Notes: generated by a model from the sequence alone, not told the origin. A DNA stretch of 55,256 nt from Dysgonamonadaceae bacterium (GCA_031272205.1 JAISUH010000043.1:1-55256), one strand, 5' to 3'. Numbered from the stretch's first letter, positions 1 to 8,990 are shown. Numbers and translations: made by a program.

Positions 1-150
1 CCCTTATTTTCCTGATAAATAATGGAATAAGGGCGAGAATGGGGGGGCAAATTCATGCTACTAAGGGTTGGAAATGGTATTTTGTAGAGACGCGGCATGC
101 CACGTCTTTACAGTCGCCAAATGCCGTATTTGTATGGCTGAAAGCCATGT
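1..150. repeat. Dispersed intergenic repeat, copy 1
   Basis: The stretch holds a T-rich block, a run of seven G and a shared 'ctaagggttg' (about 1-72). It is followed by a 'tggtattttgtagagacg' block with an imperfect palindrome (about 73-150). Both parts recur in the same order and orientation at 13136-13205 and 13388-13455, where the two halves are separated by about 180 bases. I see no convincing coding in 1-335. The 71-codon frame at 68-283 is made of repeat sequence and has no family signature. Bases 150-215 hold further short palindromes of the 'gggctgaaagccc' kind common between Bacteroidota genes. Confidence 0.7.
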
Positions 151-335
151 AGCAATAGCGCAGGGCAACGCCCTGTGTAACGGTTACCCCCGCACCCAAA
201 GGGCTGAAAGCCCGCAAGCAGTTAAAGAAGTTCTGCCCATTCGGGCAACCGTTTGGAAAAAAACAAGGACTAAAACAGAGTAGTCCCTATTTTAGTCCCT
301 TAATTTTCTAAGCCACTGAAAATCAATATTGTTTG

Positions 336-420
336 CGGAGGGAGAGGGATTCGAACCCCCGGAAGCTCTCACTTCAACGGTTTTCAAGACCGCCGCGATC
401 GACCACTCTGCCATCCCTCC
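336..420 (-). tRNA. tRNA-Ser(UGA)
   Basis: The reverse strand folds as a class II tRNA. A 7-bp acceptor stem (GGAGGGA with TCCCTCC) is followed by a D arm, an anticodon arm with loop CTTGAAA giving anticodon UGA, a long serine-type variable arm and a T arm with loop TTCGAAT. The discriminator base is G. CCA is not encoded. The length of 85 nt fits tRNA-Ser. It reads codon UCA. The gene stands alone, with its own TAnnTTTG element just upstream. Confidence 0.96.
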
Positions 421-433
421 CGAAAAAACGCTG

Positions 434-441
434 CAAAGGTA
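434..441 (-). promoter_or_regulatory. Promoter -7 element of tRNA-Ser
   Basis: The reverse strand reads TACCTTTG followed by C, a perfect TAnnTTTG Bacteroidota -7 box. It sits 13 nt before the mature tRNA 5' end, so the 5' leader would be only a few bases. No clear TTTG -33 box lies at the expected distance. Confidence 0.6.
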
Positions 442-646
442 CAATATTTATTCGAATAATTTGCAATATGCAAACAAAATAGGATGAAAAAAAATGAAAT
501 CATTCAAACACAGCAAGATAGCTTGTTTCCACAGCTTTTTAAACAAAAAAATATTGATTTTCAAATAGATAAGCCTTTGTGAAAGATGCAGTAATGTTAA
601 ATAGTGTTAAATTCTGGGGGGGGTAAAAAAAATAATTCAAAAAAAA

Positions 647-677
647 ATTGGAGTTACAATAATTTATCTTTTCTTTG
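647..677 (+). promoter_or_regulatory. Promoter of the fimbrial operon
   Basis: ATTG at 647-650 and TTTCTTTG at 670-677 are separated by exactly 19 bases. This matches the Bacteroidota consensus TTTG-N19-TAnnTTTG with one mismatch in each box. Transcription would begin near 684, leaving a leader of about 200 nt that contains the tandem repeats at 752-858. Bases 442-646 hold only AT-rich sequence with no gene that I can see. Confidence 0.55.
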
Positions 678-751
678 CGAGTGAAAACCTTAAACAGTGG
701 AGAAAAAAGGATGCCAAAACCGCTGGAGAAGAAGTGTGAACAAGAACAGAA

Positions 752-858
752 GAATTGTGGACCGTATTTAGGATAATTGTGGATAGAAATTAAAGAATTG
801 TGGATAGAAATTAAAGAATTGTGAACCGTATTTAAAATAATTGTGAACTGGATTTAGA
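752..858 (+). repeat. Five tandem 21-22 bp repeats in the fimbrial leader
   Basis: The core AATTGTG occurs at 753, 775, 796, 817 and 839, giving spacings of 22, 21, 21 and 22 bases. Units 2 and 3 are nearly identical (AATTGTGGATAGAAATTAAA). Units 1, 4 and 5 carry a variant tail (ACCGTATTTA or similar). The array ends 32 bases before the first start codon of the fimbrial operon. It contains stops in every frame and is not coding. The near two-turn period suggests protein binding to one face of the DNA, or binding to the RNA leader. Confidence 0.85.
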
Positions 859-890
859 ATCCCTCAAAAGACATACAAAAAGCACTAATT

Positions 891-1469
891 ATGAGAAATT
901 TAATCGCAGGTGTTTTTCTTGTTGTATCGTGGTGTGTAGTAAGCGCCGTCAATGCACAAGATATCGCTGTAAAAACCAATCTGCTGTATTGGTCAAGCAC
1001 AACCCCCAACATCGGGGCCGAATTTGGCCTCGGCAAGCGCACAACCCTCGAACTTGCGGGAGGTTACAACCCATGGACTCTTGATGAGGAAGCCAACAAG
1101 AAAATCAAGCACTGGCTATTCATGCCCGAATTTCGCTATTGGCTGTGCGAACGCTTCAACGGACATTTCTTCGGTCTTCACAGCGGATATACCCAATACA
1201 ACGTCAGCGGCATCAGTATTCCCCTTATGAACATGTTGTCCGAAGACTACCGCTACGAGGGCTGGGCTGCCGGTATAGGCATTTCCTACGGTTACTCGTG
1301 GATCATGAGTCGGCGCTGGAATTTGGAAGCGACCATCGGTCTGGGTTATGCGTATTCCAATTACGACAAGTATGAATGTGCCACTTGCGGCAAATACGTG
1401 GGTAATAAGGACAAGCATTACTTCGGCCCCACCAAGGCGGGCATATCCCTTATTTATATTGTAAAATAA
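891..1469 (+). CDS. DUF3575 family outer membrane-associated protein
   Basis: The 192-residue product has a Sec signal peptide (about residues 1-22, ending VNAQ). It then has the short aromatic-rich strands of DUF3575, including NLLYW near the start of the mature protein and a C-terminal FGPTKAGISLIYI strand. The alternating pattern suggests a small outer membrane beta structure. A CxxC pair (CATC, residues 163-166) lies just before the last strand. Family members are usually encoded at the head of Bacteroidales fimbrial operons next to a DUF3868/OmpA protein, as here (14 bases to the next gene). The exact role is unknown; help with pilus assembly or with anchoring the complex is an inference. 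Confidence 0.85.
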   Translation: MRNLIAGVFLVVSWCVVSAVNAQDIAVKTNLLYWSSTTPNIGAEFGLGKRTTLELAGGYNPWTLDEEANKKIKHWLFMPEFRYWLCERFNGHFFGLHSGYTQYNVSGISIPLMNMLSEDYRYEGWAAGIGISYGYSWIMSRRWNLEATIGLGYAYSNYDKYECATCGKYVGNKDKHYFGPTKAGISLIYIVK

Positions 1470-1483
1470 CAAAACGGAAGACT

Positions 1484-2977
1484 ATGAAATACCTATATTG
1501 TTCCATCATTTTCTTGGTATTGGCCTGCTGCCCCGCGACGGCTCATGTCGGTAACGATAACGATGTCAGTTATCTTTCCCAAATTGTCATACTCGATCAG
1601 GAAGTCGTCAAAATAAACAGGAATGTTGAGTTGAAGATGCTTGTTGACTTGAGCCAACTCAAACTTCGGTCGCAGCATACCATTGCTCTCACACCGGTGA
1701 TTGTGTCGGCAGACGGCAGTCGCGAAACGGCTTTGCCTCCGGTGGTCATCGACGGTAAAACACGCAACAAGGTGTATTTGCGGGCGCAAACGCTGAAAAG
1801 CGTAGAACTTCCGCCTTATCACGATGACAATGCACAAGTCATCATCAGCCGGCGCAACGGCAGCGAACAGAGCTACGACTACTCGGCCTCGCTCCCCTAC
1901 GAACGCTGGATGCTCGATGGCCGAATTGAGCTGCGCGAACAGGTGCACGGTTGTGCAAATTGTGCCGAGGGCGCATCCCAACAAGCCATTCCGGGCAATA
2001 TCCTCGCAACCTTTGTCCCCAATTACCGCTTGGATACCATTGCGCCCGAACCCGAACCCGTCAAAGTGAGGGCCGAGACCCGCACGGCAAGATTGCAGTT
2101 CATGCAAGGCAAATACGACATCCTGCCGCGCTACAAAAACAACCGCGCCGAACTCGACACGGTGTCCTCCTCCATCGAGCTGGTGAAGAAAAACACCGAT
2201 GTGTCCATCACGGGCATCTATATCACCGGTTACGCATCGCCCGAAGGGACTGTGCCGGACAACATCAAATTATCCGAAAACCGCGCCAAAGCGCTGGCGG
2301 ACTATATCCGCCGAAACAGCGCTATCTCGGCTAACATGCTGCACGTGGACTGGAAAGGCGAAGATTGGGACGGCTTGCGGCTGGCTTTGAACGATTTCCC
2401 CGGCTTATTGAAACGCGACGAAGTCTGGCGCATCATCGACGAATGTACGGGCGACCGTGACCTTTGCGAAATGCGTTTGAAAGAACTGCAGCCGCCCGCT
2501 ATCTATCAGCGGCTGCTCGACGAGGTATATCCCATATTGCGGCGCAACGAGTACCGCATCGAGTATAACGTGCGCAGCTTTAATCTGGATGAGGCGCGGC
2601 GCACAATCCGCGAACGTCCCGACCTGCTGAGCCTCTCGGAAATGTACCGGGTAGCCGATTCTTACCCGAAAGGCTCGCCCGAATACAACAGGGCGATGGC
2701 TGCCGCCATGCGTTATTTCCCCGAAACGCCGGCCGTGCTCAACGACCGCGCCACCGAAGCCATAGCCAATAAAGACTACCGCAAAGCGATAGAACTGCTC
2801 GAAAGAGCCAAAGTTACCGCCAAAACACCGGTCTTGCTCAACACATTGGGCGTGGCTTACGCAGGCGCAAAGGACTATGACAAGGCGGAGAACGCTTTCC
2901 GACGCGCTTCGGATGCCGGTTCGGAAACCGCCCGCCACAACCTCGGCGAACTGAGGGCGGTAATGGACCAACTGTAA
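1484..2977 (+). CDS. DUF3868 / OmpA-like / TPR protein of the fimbrial operon
   Basis: The 497-residue product has a signal peptide (about 1-20), then a DUF3868-type beta domain to about residue 165. An OmpA C-terminal-like domain follows (about 200-300), seen as GYASPEG, then DN, then LSENRAKAL. The C-terminus carries TPR-like helices (about 415-490). The aspartate that normally contacts peptidoglycan in the GxTD motif of OmpA is replaced here (GYAS), so classical peptidoglycan binding is uncertain. A CxxC pair (CANC) is at residues 157-160. The gene is 14 bases from the DUF3575 gene and 53 bases from the major fimbrillin gene, in the usual Bacteroidales order. A role in assembling or stabilising the fimbria at the outer membrane is likely but inferred. 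Confidence 0.85.
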   Translation: MKYLYCSIIFLVLACCPATAHVGNDNDVSYLSQIVILDQEVVKINRNVELKMLVDLSQLKLRSQHTIALTPVIVSADGSRETALPPVVIDGKTRNKVYLRAQTLKSVELPPYHDDNAQVIISRRNGSEQSYDYSASLPYERWMLDGRIELREQVHGCANCAEGASQQAIPGNILATFVPNYRLDTIAPEPEPVKVRAETRTARLQFMQGKYDILPRYKNNRAELDTVSSSIELVKKNTDVSITGIYITGYASPEGTVPDNIKLSENRAKALADYIRRNSAISANMLHVDWKGEDWDGLRLALNDFPGLLKRDEVWRIIDECTGDRDLCEMRLKELQPPAIYQRLLDEVYPILRRNEYRIEYNVRSFNLDEARRTIRERPDLLSLSEMYRVADSYPKGSPEYNRAMAAAMRYFPETPAVLNDRATEAIANKDYRKAIELLERAKVTAKTPVLLNTLGVAYAGAKDYDKAENAFRRASDAGSETARHNLGELRAVMDQL

Positions 2978-3030
2978 ACAAAAAAAATAACCATTAAAGT
3001 TAGTATAAACCATTTTAAAATTTATTTGTT

Positions 3031-4176
3031 ATGAAAATTAAAACTTTTTTTCTGACGGCTCTCGCAGCCTCTATGATCTTCGTTTCTTGCTCGAAAGACG
3101 AGCAACAACAATCCCCCACAGACACGGCCTTAAAAACAGTACAAGTGTCTTTGGCGAATCTTACCCGTGGCTATCAAGATCCTGTAGCCACAGGAGACAA
3201 AGCTACATTGAACAACTTCCAGATTTTCTTTGTGGATGCTTCCGGCGCTTTCTACAACGGCTATGCTGCAACGGATCTTACCAAAACAACGCCGTTAGAA
3301 ACCTATTTTTCTTTGGTTTCTGACATTCCTTCGACGTATCACTATATCGACGCGAATGTAACGAAGGTGATTGTGGTGGCTAACTACGGTAGTAAAATTA
3401 CGACAGCTGCCAACGAAACCGCCCTGAAAGCGCTGAGCACCGTTATCGTAAATCAACAGAATGTTGCCAACCTTTGGATGATTGGCGAAGCAGCTTTGGT
3501 CAGCGGCGGTACGGACGATGCAGGCCACACCTCCAATATCTATACGGCTAATGTATCGGTGGTTCCCTTGGTTGCCCGTATCGAAGTAGGCGCTTTCCAA
3601 TACAATGAATACGATCCCGATGGAACAGGCCCTGAACCTGCCGGTAGAAAATACGAAGAGTTGGCTCTGACCCAGTTGGCGATCAACAACTACGGCGGCA
3701 CTTCTACATTAGCGCCTGCGGTATCGGGCGGCGTTAGCGCAACGATCAATAACACTACCGTATTTACCTTCTTGGATGGCTTGATATCAGGTTGGTACAC
3801 CGATGCCCTGAGTGTTACAATGGATGGAACAGAGTCCCCCACTGCTTGGTTACACGACGAAGAAGATGCAAACGGCAAAGTGTGGGCATACAATGTATTC
3901 CCGCAATCCGGCGTTGTTCCGCAACTTATTCTCCGCCTGACCGGTACGCTCCCGGCTGTTCCTCCTGCAACAACCGGCGTTACCGAAGCTTTGTATTTGG
4001 CTACAAGCGCACTCACCGGCTATACTGCACAGCGCGGATATGTTTACAAAATGACTGTGGATTCAAACACTCCTTTCGCCTTCGACGACGACGACTTGGA
4101 AAATCCCGAAAAGTGTGTTGTAGTATCCGTAACGGTAACACCTTGGACTGTTGTTGCAGTTACTCCTGTATTCTGA
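3031..4176 (+). CDS. Major fimbrillin subunit (FimA/Mfa1 family)
   Basis: The 381-residue lipoprotein precursor has lipobox cysteine C20 (FVSC). It has a likely Arg-protease maturation site at T45-R46/G47, followed by the two-domain beta architecture of type V fimbrillins. The C-terminus ends VTVTPWTVVAVTPVF; the C-terminal strands of this family take part in subunit polymerisation. By analogy with FimA of Porphyromonas gingivalis, the lipidated precursor reaches the outer membrane and is cleaved after the Arg, and the released groove accepts the donor strand of the next subunit. Position before the anchor gene and a strong hairpin directly after the stop (4192-4232) suggest this is the most abundant product of the operon. 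Confidence 0.85.
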   Translation: MKIKTFFLTALAASMIFVSCSKDEQQQSPTDTALKTVQVSLANLTRGYQDPVATGDKATLNNFQIFFVDASGAFYNGYAATDLTKTTPLETYFSLVSDIPSTYHYIDANVTKVIVVANYGSKITTAANETALKALSTVIVNQQNVANLWMIGEAALVSGGTDDAGHTSNIYTANVSVVPLVARIEVGAFQYNEYDPDGTGPEPAGRKYEELALTQLAINNYGGTSTLAPAVSGGVSATINNTTVFTFLDGLISGWYTDALSVTMDGTESPTAWLHDEEDANGKVWAYNVFPQSGVVPQLILRLTGTLPAVPPATTGVTEALYLATSALTGYTAQRGYVYKMTVDSNTPFAFDDDDLENPEKCVVVSVTVTPWTVVAVTPVF

Positions 4177-4191
4177 TCATTTAATTATTGA

Positions 4192-4232
4192 GATACGGGG
4201 AAGTGAGCTACAGCCTCACTTTCCCCCGTATC
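4192..4232 (+). promoter_or_regulatory. Strong intercistronic stem-loop after the major subunit gene
   Basis: GATACGGGGAAGTGAG at 4192-4207 pairs with CTCACTT...CCCCC-GTATC at 4215-4232. This gives a stem of about 16 bp with small bulges and a loop of about 7 nt. No U-tract follows, so it is unlikely to be a full terminator. It lies between the stop of the major fimbrillin and the start of the anchor gene. It could attenuate read-through or protect the upstream mRNA 3' end, making subunit mRNA more abundant than anchor mRNA. Confidence 0.75.
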
Positions 4233-4265
4233 TTCCCATTGACGAATAAAAAAAATATAGATGCT

Positions 4266-5153
4266 ATGAAATTGGTGAATATTGTTTTCTGCCTGACCTT
4301 GCTCGGAGGAATCGCCACCTCCTGTATCGGCGAGGACATGGACGAATGTCTAAGTACCAACAAATTGATACTCAGCTATAAGGGCGACGGAACCACGGAG
4401 ATATTCCCCGATAAAATCAATCGGGTAGAGATGTTCGTTTTCGATGCAGAGAATAATTGTGTCCATTCAAGCATCTTACCCGACGAAGACGTGAGAAGCC
4501 GCACAACAACGCTTCCCCCTCTCGTATCCGGCGATTACCGAATCATTTGCATCGGCAACACCTACCAAACGAACATCAGCGCTACTGCTTCGGGCGATTA
4601 CAGCAAGATGCTTTTCGCCGCAGAAGACTATGTCGCAGGCAAAACCGTTTCAGGCAATGATTCGCTCTATTATGCTTCCATCAGCTATACGGTGGAGCCT
4701 TTTGATCCCAAAGCTGAAGACAAAACTCAAATCATACCCTTTGCCAGCTCCCATTACGACCTCTCAGTAGAAGTGTATGGAGTTCCCGAAGGAGCTTCGC
4801 CCTCATTGGATATCACCGGAGTCTCGCCCGGCACCGATTTTGAAAATCGTGCGTGCGGAACGGCAACCCAATATATATTTGCAACTACCCACGAACCTGC
4901 AAAACATTTGCTTAAGGCTCGCAACAATATAATGCGGCACAAGGATCACGAGAACGTGAACGTCAATTTCCGCCTCTCGCAAGGCGACGAGCCTTTGGCT
5001 ACGGTTAACCTTGCGGCTTTCCTTGCGGCCAATCCCATTATCGACTGTTCCAAACACGAAGTGCTCATCCCGATTCAAATAGAATTTAAATCGGGAAAAG
5101 TTACGATAAGCGTCCCCGAATGGTATATCAAGTCTGTAACCCCCGTATTTTAA
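4266..5153 (+). CDS. Fimbrial anchor lipoprotein (Mfa2/FimB family)
   Basis: The start is placed at ATG 4266, giving 295 residues with a proper signal peptide and lipobox (GIATSC). An earlier in-frame ATG at 4188 would run through the hairpin and hide the signal. The body resembles Mfa2/FimB proteins, which stay lipidated and cap the pilus at the cell surface. No TR/SR maturation site follows the lipobox at the position seen in the neighbouring fimbrillins, as expected for an anchor. The C-terminus ends SVTPVF, sharing VTPVF with the major subunit. Several non-lipobox cysteines are present (DEC, NNC, IIC, RAC, DC). It is 12 bases from the next gene. Confidence 0.8.
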   Translation: MKLVNIVFCLTLLGGIATSCIGEDMDECLSTNKLILSYKGDGTTEIFPDKINRVEMFVFDAENNCVHSSILPDEDVRSRTTTLPPLVSGDYRIICIGNTYQTNISATASGDYSKMLFAAEDYVAGKTVSGNDSLYYASISYTVEPFDPKAEDKTQIIPFASSHYDLSVEVYGVPEGASPSLDITGVSPGTDFENRACGTATQYIFATTHEPAKHLLKARNNIMRHKDHENVNVNFRLSQGDEPLATVNLAAFLAANPIIDCSKHEVLIPIQIEFKSGKVTISVPEWYIKSVTPVF

Positions 5154-5165
5154 AATTAAGACTAT

Positions 5166-6728
5166 ATGCTTAAGAATATCAGAAATATACTTTGCATGGC
5201 GATCCTGACCGGATCTTGCAGCTTGTTGCTCCCCGGATGCGCCAATGACGAAGATGCCCCCGACGAACAGCGCAATGTGTCGGTGCTGCTAAATGTGGGA
5301 ACTCGCGCCGTTACTGAAACCGACGGTACGCCAAGCTCGGACGAAGCGGCGCTCCACACGCTCCGTGTCTATGCCTTTATCGGCGGCAGACCCGCAGGAC
5401 ATCTGTTTTTAAGTGGAAATGTCTTGACAGATCCCGACAGCTACCTGATGGATCTGAAGCTCTATTCCGACGGCATATCAACGGTGGACTTCTACGTCAT
5501 CGCTAACGAAGCGGCCATGACTACGCCGAGCGCTTCTCCGTATCAATTTACAGTAAATACCACGGAAGCGGAGTTAAACAGCTACAATTTCACCCAATTT
5601 AGAACGCCCGTTGCGACCTATGGACTGCCGATGTTTTGCAAACAGAGTGAAAGCATCGATTTCACCAACGACGCAACGGCTGCTCCATCGCCCACTCCGC
5701 AAAACGCAGCCGACCACGTGGGACACACCTTGTTGGACTATAAATTTACATTCCCCTTAAAACGCCCGATGGGCAAGTTGGGCGTGTTTGCCGCTAAAAC
5801 TCCGGGAGAGACCGGCGTACTGCAAATAACGGGGCTGACCATCTTGGCATCCGGAAAAAGACTGTATAATTACCTGATGCCGCAAACCCTTGCCACCTTA
5901 CAGGCAATACCCAATGAAACCGGCGACATCAACCTTACGCCTGTTGCTACTCCCGTTACGGCAACAATAGCCGACAACGACCCCAACAGAACGGATCCCT
6001 CCTACTACGATCCCGTACTCGGCGCATCGTTCTATCCCTTCGAAAACCCATGGGGAAGCAGCCTTTGGAGTACTCCCGGCGATGCCGGCGGCAATGTGCT
6101 CAAAATCGATTTTAATTTCGATGGGGACGCTCGTACCGGATACGTGTATTTACCGACTATCGAGCGAAATCACTACTATGCGGTGTGCTGCCTGATGAAC
6201 AACGATGGGGTCATCAGGGTAGAATACTACGTGGCCGACTGGGATGATGTAATTTGGAACGACCTCGTGTTTGACTATCCCACATACAGCAATCCCATAC
6301 AGCCGTTTGGCGGCCTCGGCACACAACCCTATCCCCAACCCGAAGTTTTCTACAACAGCGATACTAGTTCGGAATACGGTAAATACTCCTTCAGCTTTAC
6401 GATAAGCGGGCCAGCCGGACAGACATGGTCACCTACATTGCTCGACGGCACGCCGAGTGAATACGAGATAACGGTGTTGCAATACGGCAGTGTTGTACCG
6501 CCTGTTGGCGGTACATATCCCGTATCCTCGGATCCTTACCAGATCAAGATAAAGGCATTGGATTACACCAAAGTGGGCGATGAGGTGAAATTTGCCATAG
6601 CCTGTACGCCGATGTGGGACCCTTACGGAACGCTGCTGTTGTTGATTAACGGACAGAGCGGCAGTCCTGCATGGGCAGGAAGCGCCGATCCCGAAGTGGT
6701 CGTGATAAGACAAGGTACTTCAATTTAA
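5166..6728 (+). CDS. Minor fimbrial subunit, fimbrillin-like lipoprotein
   Basis: The 520-residue product has a signal peptide with lipobox cysteine C25 (LLPGC) and a candidate Arg cleavage site at T46-R47/A48. The body is a fimbrillin-type beta protein with many Pro, Tyr and Gly residues. A C-terminal domain (about 400-520) ends with a strand containing VVVIRQGTS. In the P. gingivalis fim and mfa operons the genes after the anchor encode accessory subunits that form the fimbrial tip (FimC-E, Mfa3-5). Order and size make this the first of three such subunits here. Assignment to one named family is not possible by eye. Confidence 0.7.
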   Translation: MLKNIRNILCMAILTGSCSLLLPGCANDEDAPDEQRNVSVLLNVGTRAVTETDGTPSSDEAALHTLRVYAFIGGRPAGHLFLSGNVLTDPDSYLMDLKLYSDGISTVDFYVIANEAAMTTPSASPYQFTVNTTEAELNSYNFTQFRTPVATYGLPMFCKQSESIDFTNDATAAPSPTPQNAADHVGHTLLDYKFTFPLKRPMGKLGVFAAKTPGETGVLQITGLTILASGKRLYNYLMPQTLATLQAIPNETGDINLTPVATPVTATIADNDPNRTDPSYYDPVLGASFYPFENPWGSSLWSTPGDAGGNVLKIDFNFDGDARTGYVYLPTIERNHYYAVCCLMNNDGVIRVEYYVADWDDVIWNDLVFDYPTYSNPIQPFGGLGTQPYPQPEVFYNSDTSSEYGKYSFSFTISGPAGQTWSPTLLDGTPSEYEITVLQYGSVVPPVGGTYPVSSDPYQIKIKALDYTKVGDEVKFAIACTPMWDPYGTLLLLINGQSGSPAWAGSADPEVVVIRQGTSI

Positions 6729-6740
6729 AACTGATGAGCT

Positions 6741-8990
6741 ATGAAACGAATAGTATATAATATGATTGCCTGTTGCTTTGCAGCGTTTGCATTAGCCGCC
6801 TGCAGCAGCGACAACACGCCTTCCGAGTACATAGAGCCTGACGGAAACAGCATTATTCTCGACATCTCTTCGGCATCCTTGCCGGTAAGCCGTTCTACAG
6901 CTACCGGTGCAGAGATAGCCCTCAGCCACATCGACGTGCTGATCTTCGAAGCGGCGAGCGGCGAAGCCATAGTGCACCACGAACGGGTCTCCGCAAGCGC
7001 CCGTTCGGGCGTCATCACCCTGAATGTCGCCAGAAACAGTTTTACGTCGGGCAGTTCCTATTGGGTATATCTTATAGCCAACAGCACACATCCGGCAACG
7101 GATTTTTCAGGATTGACCAACCTGAGCGGGCTGAAAGCCATGACGCAGACCGATCCCGACATACACATGACCGGCTATCCGGATCCGGATGCAAACGTGC
7201 CGAGAACTTTCCTGATGGACGGCGTTGCCTACCTGAAATCGGGATCGGAACCGACTACCCCCGGAGCGGTAGTCCTTTACGACGGCGTCCGATCGAACAA
7301 TACGGAGCTGGCGGTAACCCTGCGCCGGGCTGCAGCCAAAATCTTGGTAACCATCAACAAAGGCGCTGATGTAACTTTTGAGGATAATCCCACACTCGCT
7401 TTTTATGCAGGCTACTACCTGCGAAACATGCCTTACAGCACTTCGGTGATAGCCGGCGTGAACGCTACGGCATCGCTGCGCACACCGGACAAGAATGTCG
7501 GTTCGTATTTTCACTGGGAACCGCAAGCCGTTACCATAACGGCTTATGCCTATGCCCACGACTGGACTTACGGGAGCGTGTTGGAAGATGAGTTGCGCTT
7601 GGTTGTCAACATCCCGCTGTGGTATGACGACGGCGTTAATTCTCCTTATTTTCTTGAAAACAGTTACTACCAGATTCCGGTAAGCAAGGATAAAGTTTTG
7701 AAGCGCAATACCTGTTATCAGGTAACGGTAACGGTCAATGCTCCGGGAGCCGAAAGCTCTTCGGAGCCGATAGAGCTTGAGGATATCGAATATTCCGTAA
7801 TGCCCTGGATAGAAAACGTCATCGATATCGGCGGCGAAGATGATCATCCCATTTACCTCACCCTCAACCGATACGAGATGGATATGCACAACAAAGTAGA
7901 TGACAACACCACCCTGCGTTTTGCTTCCTCGTCTAACGTGAGCGTCGCAATCCAACGCGCCTATTACATTAGCAAGCTCGGAGCGGTAACGAATGTTACT
8001 AACGCAATCCTCTCAAGCATCACGGCTACAGCCGATGCGGGTCTGTCGGGCAATATCGCCATACACAGCCCCCTGCCTACCAATAACGCCGTGCGTTATA
8101 TTGAGCTGTTGGTTACCAATGCCGACGGCGTACAACGCAACGTAACTGTGGCGCAATACCCCTTGGAGTATATCGTTGGTATCCAAGGATGGTATTCCTA
8201 CCGCGACGACTTTGAAGTGTCGGCAGGTGCAGGAGTAACGACGTGGGAAGCTATTAATGGTATTCCTGTAGCAGTCGGAAGTACATACACCAATGCGAGC
8301 AATTTGACCGGTCGTTATTGGGGATATAACTTCAATGGCGACACTTATGTTTCCGGACCCAATGCCACCGGTAATCAAAATGCTCCCGGTTGGGGTTCCA
8401 AAGTGGCAACAGTTACTGCTGCAAACGGTACATCCACCATTCATTTCTATTATTGGAGACGAAGCGGGAACAACGGGAATTATACTTATACCAGAGCGAC
8501 TCAAAACAACAATATAGGGTTCAATAATGCCCGAATGTACCACGTACGTATTACGGCATCGTCCGGCGACTATACCTTAGGTATTCCCCGTCTCAATGCA
8601 AGTGGTTATACCGACTCGGGAGCTGATAATGCCGTGTTGGTATCGCCGTCGTTTATGATTGCATCCCAATTGGGCGGATTAAGTGGAAACAATACGAATA
8701 ATGATCGTAATTATCCTACTTTTGCGGAAGCCGCCGAGCATTGCAAACAGTATGTGGAAGTTGCAGGCAATGCCTCCGATAAAGTGGTTTACGACGATTG
8801 GCGTCTGCCGACCAAGGCGGAGATCAATATCATCATGCGCTTTCAAGCCGTAACCGATTCGGCCATAGACACCGTGCTTTCGGGGCCTTCGTATTGGAGC
8901 GCCAGCGGGGAAGTAAATACATCAACAGGGAATTACTCTAACCCCCAACCCACTTGGGCTTTGATCCGTTGCATCCGCGATGCTTACTAA
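6741..8990 (+). CDS. Minor/tip fimbrial subunit with FISUMP-like C-terminus
   Basis: The 749-residue lipoprotein has lipobox cysteine C21 (LAAC) and a candidate maturation site at S50-R51. Residues 1-370 look like a fimbrillin double domain. The middle holds repeated Ig-like beta segments. The last 60 residues (WRLPTKAEI, YWSASG, then RCIRDAY) resemble the C-terminus of Bacteroidales tip proteins and the FISUMP fold. Such a C-terminal domain suggests surface display and possibly ligand binding. It lies 12 bases after the previous gene and 19 before the next. The ligand is unknown. Confidence 0.7.
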   Translation: MKRIVYNMIACCFAAFALAACSSDNTPSEYIEPDGNSIILDISSASLPVSRSTATGAEIALSHIDVLIFEAASGEAIVHHERVSASARSGVITLNVARNSFTSGSSYWVYLIANSTHPATDFSGLTNLSGLKAMTQTDPDIHMTGYPDPDANVPRTFLMDGVAYLKSGSEPTTPGAVVLYDGVRSNNTELAVTLRRAAAKILVTINKGADVTFEDNPTLAFYAGYYLRNMPYSTSVIAGVNATASLRTPDKNVGSYFHWEPQAVTITAYAYAHDWTYGSVLEDELRLVVNIPLWYDDGVNSPYFLENSYYQIPVSKDKVLKRNTCYQVTVTVNAPGAESSSEPIELEDIEYSVMPWIENVIDIGGEDDHPIYLTLNRYEMDMHNKVDDNTTLRFASSSNVSVAIQRAYYISKLGAVTNVTNAILSSITATADAGLSGNIAIHSPLPTNNAVRYIELLVTNADGVQRNVTVAQYPLEYIVGIQGWYSYRDDFEVSAGAGVTTWEAINGIPVAVGSTYTNASNLTGRYWGYNFNGDTYVSGPNATGNQNAPGWGSKVATVTAANGTSTIHFYYWRRSGNNGNYTYTRATQNNNIGFNNARMYHVRITASSGDYTLGIPRLNASGYTDSGADNAVLVSPSFMIASQLGGLSGNNTNNDRNYPTFAEAAEHCKQYVEVAGNASDKVVYDDWRLPTKAEINIIMRFQAVTDSAIDTVLSGPSYWSASGEVNTSTGNYSNPQPTWALIRCIRDAY

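Noticed and set aside
68-283. 71-codon forward frame near the window start
   Set aside because: It runs through a dispersed repeat that recurs at 13136-13455, so it is not a conserved protein.
752-858. CRISPR array
   Set aside because: The units are contiguous, with no spacers of constant length, and no cas gene is present in the window.
647-890. Invertible promoter of the Bacteroides phase-variation kind
   Set aside because: The tandem units are direct repeats. I see no pair of inverted repeats bracketing the promoter and no invertase gene nearby.
3020-3030. TTTATTTG just before the major subunit start as an internal promoter
   Set aside because: Transcription would begin past the start codon and there is no -33 box, so the gene is more likely read from the upstream promoter.
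4188-4265. Upstream start for the anchor lipoprotein gene
   Set aside because: It would place 26 residues before the signal peptide and run through the hairpin at 4192-4232. ATG 4266 gives a proper lipoprotein signal.
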